Assembly (NCBI GenBank): GCA_036267635.1
Contig: DATAVR010000120.1
Location: 1-64,000 of the forward strand
Source: JADGRB01 sp036267635
GTDB lineage: Bacteria > Myxococcota_A > Polyangia > Fen-1088
Length of the DNA stretch: 64,000 bases
Direction: 5' to 3'
Shown: positions 60,406 through 64,000 of the stretch, one piece after another
How positions within the stretch are numbered: position 1 is the first letter of the stretch
How the letters are laid out: each line of letters opens with the position of its first letter
Program-made: the position numbers and the translations under genes
Notes under the pieces: model-generated
The model's database searches: none
The model's input: only the letters and a program-made list of their open reading frames with translations
What the model was told of the DNA's origin: nothing

Positions 60406-63400
60406 GTGGGCCTTTCGTTCCGCGCCAAGCTGGTGGTGATCGTCGGAACGGCCGCCGCGGCGCTGGTGGTCTTGATCGCGGCCAGCGCGGCGATCTCGAA
60501 CCGGACCGAGCGGGAGCTGGCCACCATTCAAGAGAGCCACCTGCCCAAGCTTCGGCTCGGCCCGCAGCTGCAGGCTGAGTTCGAGAGGCTCAAGCGCGCG
60601 TTGCAGGACGCGGTCGCGGCGCGCGACGCGGAGGCGGTGAACGCGACCCGCGCGATCATGGAGACCTTTCTCAAGGATCTCGACGCGGCCGGCGCCGCGG
60701 TGACGCCGGGACAGGCCGCGGCGCTGCGGAGCGCCATGGACGACTACTACGCGGCGGCGCTCGACGTCTCCCGCCGTCTGGTGGCGGACGAAACCGGCGA
60801 GCGGCTGGTCGACGCCATGAGCGCCATGCAGGCCAAGCAGGCGCGGGCGGCCGACCTGCTCGCCGCCGTCACCGCCTTCAACCCGAATGATCTGGCCATG
60901 GCCTTCACCGCGGCCCGACGGGCGGAGGTGAACGGTGGCCACGTTCGCTTGATTGTGAGCCTGGTCTGCTTGACCGGGCTGGTCTTGCTCTCCGGGTGGA
61001 TCGGTCGCGGGGTCGTTCGCTCGCTGGGGGAGGTAACCGTCGGGCTGCGGCGATTCGGGGGCGGCGACTTCGACCAACCCATTCCCATCGCCCGCGGCGA
61101 CGACGAGCTGGCCGATCTGGCACGCCAGGCCAATCAGATGGCCGAGAGCTTGAAGCGCCTCGCGCAGGCGCGCGATCGGAACGACTGGATCCGCGACGCG
61201 CGGGTCGGCCTCAGCCAGGAGATGCGCGGCGAGCTCGAGCCAATGGAGCTGGCGGGACGGGCGGTCTCCTTCCTGGCCCGCCACCTGGGGGCACCCGCCG
61301 GCGCGCTCTACTACGCCGATGGCCACCGCGAGCTCGAGCTGCTCGGCCAGTACGGTGGAACGCCACCCGAGGTCGGTGCGCCGGCGCGGTTTCGGATCGG
61401 TGAGGGACTGGTCGGCCAGGCCGCCCTGGTGGAAGGGATCACCGTCGTCAAGGACCCACCCACCGATTATTTGCGGATTCGATCCGGCGTCGGCGAAGGC
61501 GCGCCGAAAGCGATCGTCCTCGTGCCCCTGCGGCAGCTCGGACGCGCGCGGGGCGTGCTCGAATTGGCGCTCTTCAACAGCTGGTCGGCGCCGGCCGAGG
61601 AGGTTCTGACCGCGGTGCAAGAGAACCTGGTGATCGCGCTGGAGGTTGCGCTGGCCCGGGTCTCGACGCGAAAGCTGCTGGCGGAGACCCAACGGCAAGC
61701 GGAGCAACTGGCGCAGCAAGAGGAGGAGCTTCGGGCCACCAACGAGGAGCTCGAGACGCAACAAGAAGAGCTTCGCCAGACCAACCAGGAGCTGACGGAA
61801 CAGGCCAAGGAGCTGGAGGAGCAACGGCGGACGTTGGAACAAAACAACAGCGAGCTCGTCGATGCCCGCCAGCGACTGGAACAAAAAGCCGCCGAGCTCT
61901 CCACCGTCAGCGCGTACAAATCACAGTTCCTGGCCAACATGTCTCACGAGCTGCGTACGCCCCTCAACAGCATGCTCTTGCTGTCGAACCTCCTGGCCGA
62001 GAACGAGGCCGGCAATCTGACCGACAAGCAGACCGAGTTCGCCAAGACGATTCACACCGCGGGCAAGGATCTGCTCGTGCTCATCAACCAGGTGCTCGAT
62101 CTGGCCAAGATCGAGGCAGGCAAACGGGACGTCAACGTCGCGCCGATTCCGATCCGCCAGGTGGCCGACCACGCGGCGAGAATCTTCACCCCGCTGGCGG
62201 AGGAGAAGGGGCTGCGGTTGGTGGTCGAGGTGGCGCCCGATGTTCCGGCCGTCGTGAACACCGACGGCCAGCAGCTCGAACAGATCGTGCGAAACCTGCT
62301 GGGAAACGCCATCAAGTTTACCGCCGGCGGCGAGGTGGCGCTCCGGGTGACCCGGCCCGACCCGCGCGCCCGGTTTCGCAGGGCGGATCTGCGGCGCGAG
62401 GACGCGCTGGCGTTCGCGGTCTCCGACACCGGCCTCGGCATCGCCGCGGGCGATCTGGAGCGAATCTTCGCCCCGTTCGAGCAGCTCGACGGCTCCATCG
62501 ATCGCCGCTATGGCGGCACCGGCCTCGGCCTCAGCATCTCGCGCGAGATCGCCGCCTTGCTGGGGGGCGAGCTTCAGGTCGAGAGCACGCCGGGACGGGG
62601 AAGCACCTTTCGACTCTATCTGCCCCTGACCTTGGATCTGTCGGAGGCGGCGCCTCGGCCGCCAGCGGCGCCCTCGTTCGCGCCGACAGCTGAGACGCCC
62701 TCCCCTGCCCCGGCGGCCGCGCCGGATCTTCCGGACCAGTCGTCGACCACCCCGTCGAACACCGCCTGGGAGAGCTCGGAGTCGCTGCTGATCATCGAGG
62801 ACGATCGCGGGTTCGCGGAGGCCTTCGCCGACGTCGTTCGCAAGCAGGGGTTGGAGTGCCTGATGGCCTTCGATGGCCAGACCGGCCTGCGGTTGGCCCG
62901 CGAGCAGAGGCCGATGGGGATCGTGCTCGACGTTCGGCTCCCCGACACCGACGGTTGGCGGGTGATGGAGGAGCTGCGCTTCGATTCGGCGACGGCGCGG
63001 ATCCCCGTCCACTTCGTGTCGGCGGTCGACAGCGCCGGTCGTGGGCTGGCGCTGGGGGCGGTCGGCTATCTGACCAAGCCCGCCTCTCGGGGGGACATCC
63101 TGCGCGTCGTCGAGTCCCTCGCCCGCCGGACAGCCGACGGGGCCGGCCGGGTGCTGGTCGTCGAGGACGACGCCGTCACCGGCGACTCGGTGGTCAAGCG
63201 GCTGGCGGGAGAGAAGATGGAGGTCCACCGGGCGATGGACGCCGGCCAGGCGATGCAGGCGCTGGAGCGCCTGCGATTCGGCTGCATGGTGCTCGATCTC
63301 TCTCTGCCCGACATGGACGGGCTCGAGCTGCTCGAGCGGCTGAGGGCGCGGCACGGCGCCGACATGCCCTCGGTCCTCATCTACACCGCCCGCGCCTTGA

Positions 63401-63963
63401 CCAGGGCCGAGACGAAGGCGCTCGAGGCACACGCCGAGGCGGTGGTCCTGAAAGACGGCGCCTCGGCCGATCGGCTGGTGGACGAGGTTCGGCTCTTCAC
63501 CCGCCGGCTCCAGGAGGGACGCCGGACCCGCTCGGTCAACGCGCCACGCTTCCGCCCGAGCGCGCTGAACCTTTCGGGCAAGAGGATCCTGGTCGTCGAC
63601 GACGACATGCGGACGGTCTACGCGCTGTCGGCGACCTTGCGGGCGAAGGGGGTCGAGGTCCTGGTCGCCGACACAGGCCAGGCGGCGCTCGATCTCCTCC
63701 GCCAGCGCACCGACGTCGAGGCGGTGCTGATGGACATCATGATGCCGGAGATGGACGGCTTCGAGGCCATGCGCCGAATACGGAAAGAGGCGCGCCATCG
63801 CGCTCTTCCGATCGTGGCGCTCACCGCCAAGGTGATGAAGGGCGATCCCGAGAAGTGTATCGAGGCGGGGGCCACCGACTATCTCCCGAAGCCGATCGAC
63901 GGCGATCGCTTGCTGGCCATGCTCAACGGTCTTCTGGCCGACAAGGCGGGCGGCGATGCCTGA
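60406..63963 (+). CDS. Large hybrid sensor kinase: HAMP, GAF, coiled coil, kinase, three receivers
   Basis: 1185 aa, GTG 6 nt after the binding-protein stop. TM1 about 8-30, a periplasmic helical segment of about 145 residues, TM2 about 182-200, HAMP about 200-255, GAF about 275-420, a Glu/Gln-rich coiled coil about 425-500 (repeats of QEELRxTNEELE), HisKA with SHELRTPLNSML (His514), HATPase with G1 DTGLGIAAG and G2 GTGLGLSISRE, then three receivers at about 794-915 (VLDVRLPDTDG), 915-1035 (VLDLSLPDMDG) and 1059-1180 (LMDIMMPEMDG). The layout matches large multi-REC kinases of chemosensory-like networks. A following gene begins inside its stop (63956). Confidence 0.93.
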   Translation: MGLSFRAKLVVIVGTAAAALVVLIAASAAISNRTERELATIQESHLPKLRLGPQLQAEFERLKRALQDAVAARDAEAVNATRAIMETFLKDLDAAGAAVTPGQAAALRSAMDDYYAAALDVSRRLVADETGERLVDAMSAMQAKQARAADLLAAVTAFNPNDLAMAFTAARRAEVNGGHVRLIVSLVCLTGLVLLSGWIGRGVVRSLGEVTVGLRRFGGGDFDQPIPIARGDDELADLARQANQMAESLKRLAQARDRNDWIRDARVGLSQEMRGELEPMELAGRAVSFLARHLGAPAGALYYADGHRELELLGQYGGTPPEVGAPARFRIGEGLVGQAALVEGITVVKDPPTDYLRIRSGVGEGAPKAIVLVPLRQLGRARGVLELALFNSWSAPAEEVLTAVQENLVIALEVALARVSTRKLLAETQRQAEQLAQQEEELRATNEELETQQEELRQTNQELTEQAKELEEQRRTLEQNNSELVDARQRLEQKAAELSTVSAYKSQFLANMSHELRTPLNSMLLLSNLLAENEAGNLTDKQTEFAKTIHTAGKDLLVLINQVLDLAKIEAGKRDVNVAPIPIRQVADHAARIFTPLAEEKGLRLVVEVAPDVPAVVNTDGQQLEQIVRNLLGNAIKFTAGGEVALRVTRPDPRARFRRADLRREDALAFAVSDTGLGIAAGDLERIFAPFEQLDGSIDRRYGGTGLGLSISREIAALLGGELQVESTPGRGSTFRLYLPLTLDLSEAAPRPPAAPSFAPTAETPSPAPAAAPDLPDQSSTTPSNTAWESSESLLIIEDDRGFAEAFADVVRKQGLECLMAFDGQTGLRLAREQRPMGIVLDVRLPDTDGWRVMEELRFDSATARIPVHFVSAVDSAGRGLALGAVGYLTKPASRGDILRVVESLARRTADGAGRVLVVEDDAVTGDSVVKRLAGEKMEVHRAMDAGQAMQALERLRFGCMVLDLSLPDMDGLELLERLRARHGADMPSVLIYTARALTRAETKALEAHAEAVVLKDGASADRLVDEVRLFTRRLQEGRRTRSVNAPRFRPSALNLSGKRILVVDDDMRTVYALSATLRAKGVEVLVADTGQAALDLLRQRTDVEAVLMDIMMPEMDGFEAMRRIRKEARHRALPIVALTAKVMKGDPEKCIEAGATDYLPKPIDGDRLLAMLNGLLADKAGGDA

Positions 63964-64000
63964 GCCGAACGTCGAGGGGAGCGGGGAGATCCGCCAGTTT
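63956..64000 (+). CDS. Start of a further gene, cut by the window end
   Basis: ATG at 63956 opens a frame that overlaps the kinase stop by 8 nt and runs to the window edge (MPEPNVEGSGEIRQF). Such overlaps mark operon genes, and genes after multi-REC kinases are often response regulators or CheR/CheB, but 15 residues are too few to assign it. Confidence 0.5.
   Translation, partial: MPEPNVEGSGEIRQF

Noticed and set aside
58771..61884. Long open frame on the minus strand across the barrel, binding protein and kinase genes (about 1037 codons)
   Set aside because: Shadow of the coding strand. Its translation is Arg/Leu/Asp-rich with no recognisable fold, whereas the plus strand has full motifs.

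Overview
The window is GC-rich, densely coded bacterial DNA that looks like Myxococcota (Polyangia-type deltaproteobacteria). Support comes from several membrane-anchored Ser/Thr kinases with HRDVTPxN catalytic loops, lipoproteins with Thr-Gly-Gly low-complexity linkers and Cys-rich repeats, and many hybrid histidine kinases. This is inference from gene content; no rRNA or tRNA gene was seen. The window opens with 31 consecutive C residues, which looks like a contig-end artefact.

Region by region. 0.06-10.4 kb: a divergent locus that looks like lipid synthesis and export. One arm encodes a KASIII-type condensing enzyme, a DUF1302-like outer-membrane barrel and a LolA-like periplasmic protein. 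The other encodes a lipoprotein, a FadL-type channel, a chalcone-isomerase-fold protein and an MMPL/RND exporter. A paralogue of the first lipoprotein closes the far end. 10.4-13.5 kb: two tandem arylsulfotransferase-like lipoproteins. 13.8-22.8 kb: small lipoprotein, alkaline-phosphatase-superfamily hydrolase, a large secreted repeat protein, hypothetical membrane or secreted proteins, thioredoxin 2 and an RDD protein. 23-30 kb: Ser/Thr kinase, a gene with two apparent compensating frameshifts, cytochrome P450, Cys-rich lipoprotein and polysaccharide deacetylase.

30-36.3 kb: patatin plus BT1-like transporter (4-nt overlap), a sensor kinase, an alpha-oxoamine-synthase-like PLP enzyme and a C39-like cysteine peptidase. 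36.5-42.4 kb: a complete tripartite RND efflux operon (pump, adaptor, outer-membrane factor). 42.4-42.9 kb holds operator-like repeats and a possible decayed secreted-protein gene. 42.9-45.4 kb: a FIST sensor protein coupled to a hybrid histidine kinase. 45.5-52.5 kb: PEGA-domain Ser/Thr kinase, a secreted glycoside-hydrolase-like protein, an L,D-transpeptidase, a duplicated-domain lipoprotein and a small membrane protein.

52.5-64 kb is a signal-transduction island: REC-HK-REC, REC-EAL, a Ser/Thr kinase paired with a CheY-like regulator, REC-HK, an Rcp1-like regulator, and an operon of outer-membrane barrel, PstS-like binding protein and a 1185-residue HAMP-GAF-HK-REC-REC-REC kinase. Both divergent promoter regions in this island carry paired copies of the palindrome GTTTCGAAAC, which points to a shared regulator. 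The most interesting candidates are the bookended lipid locus and this palindrome-linked island.
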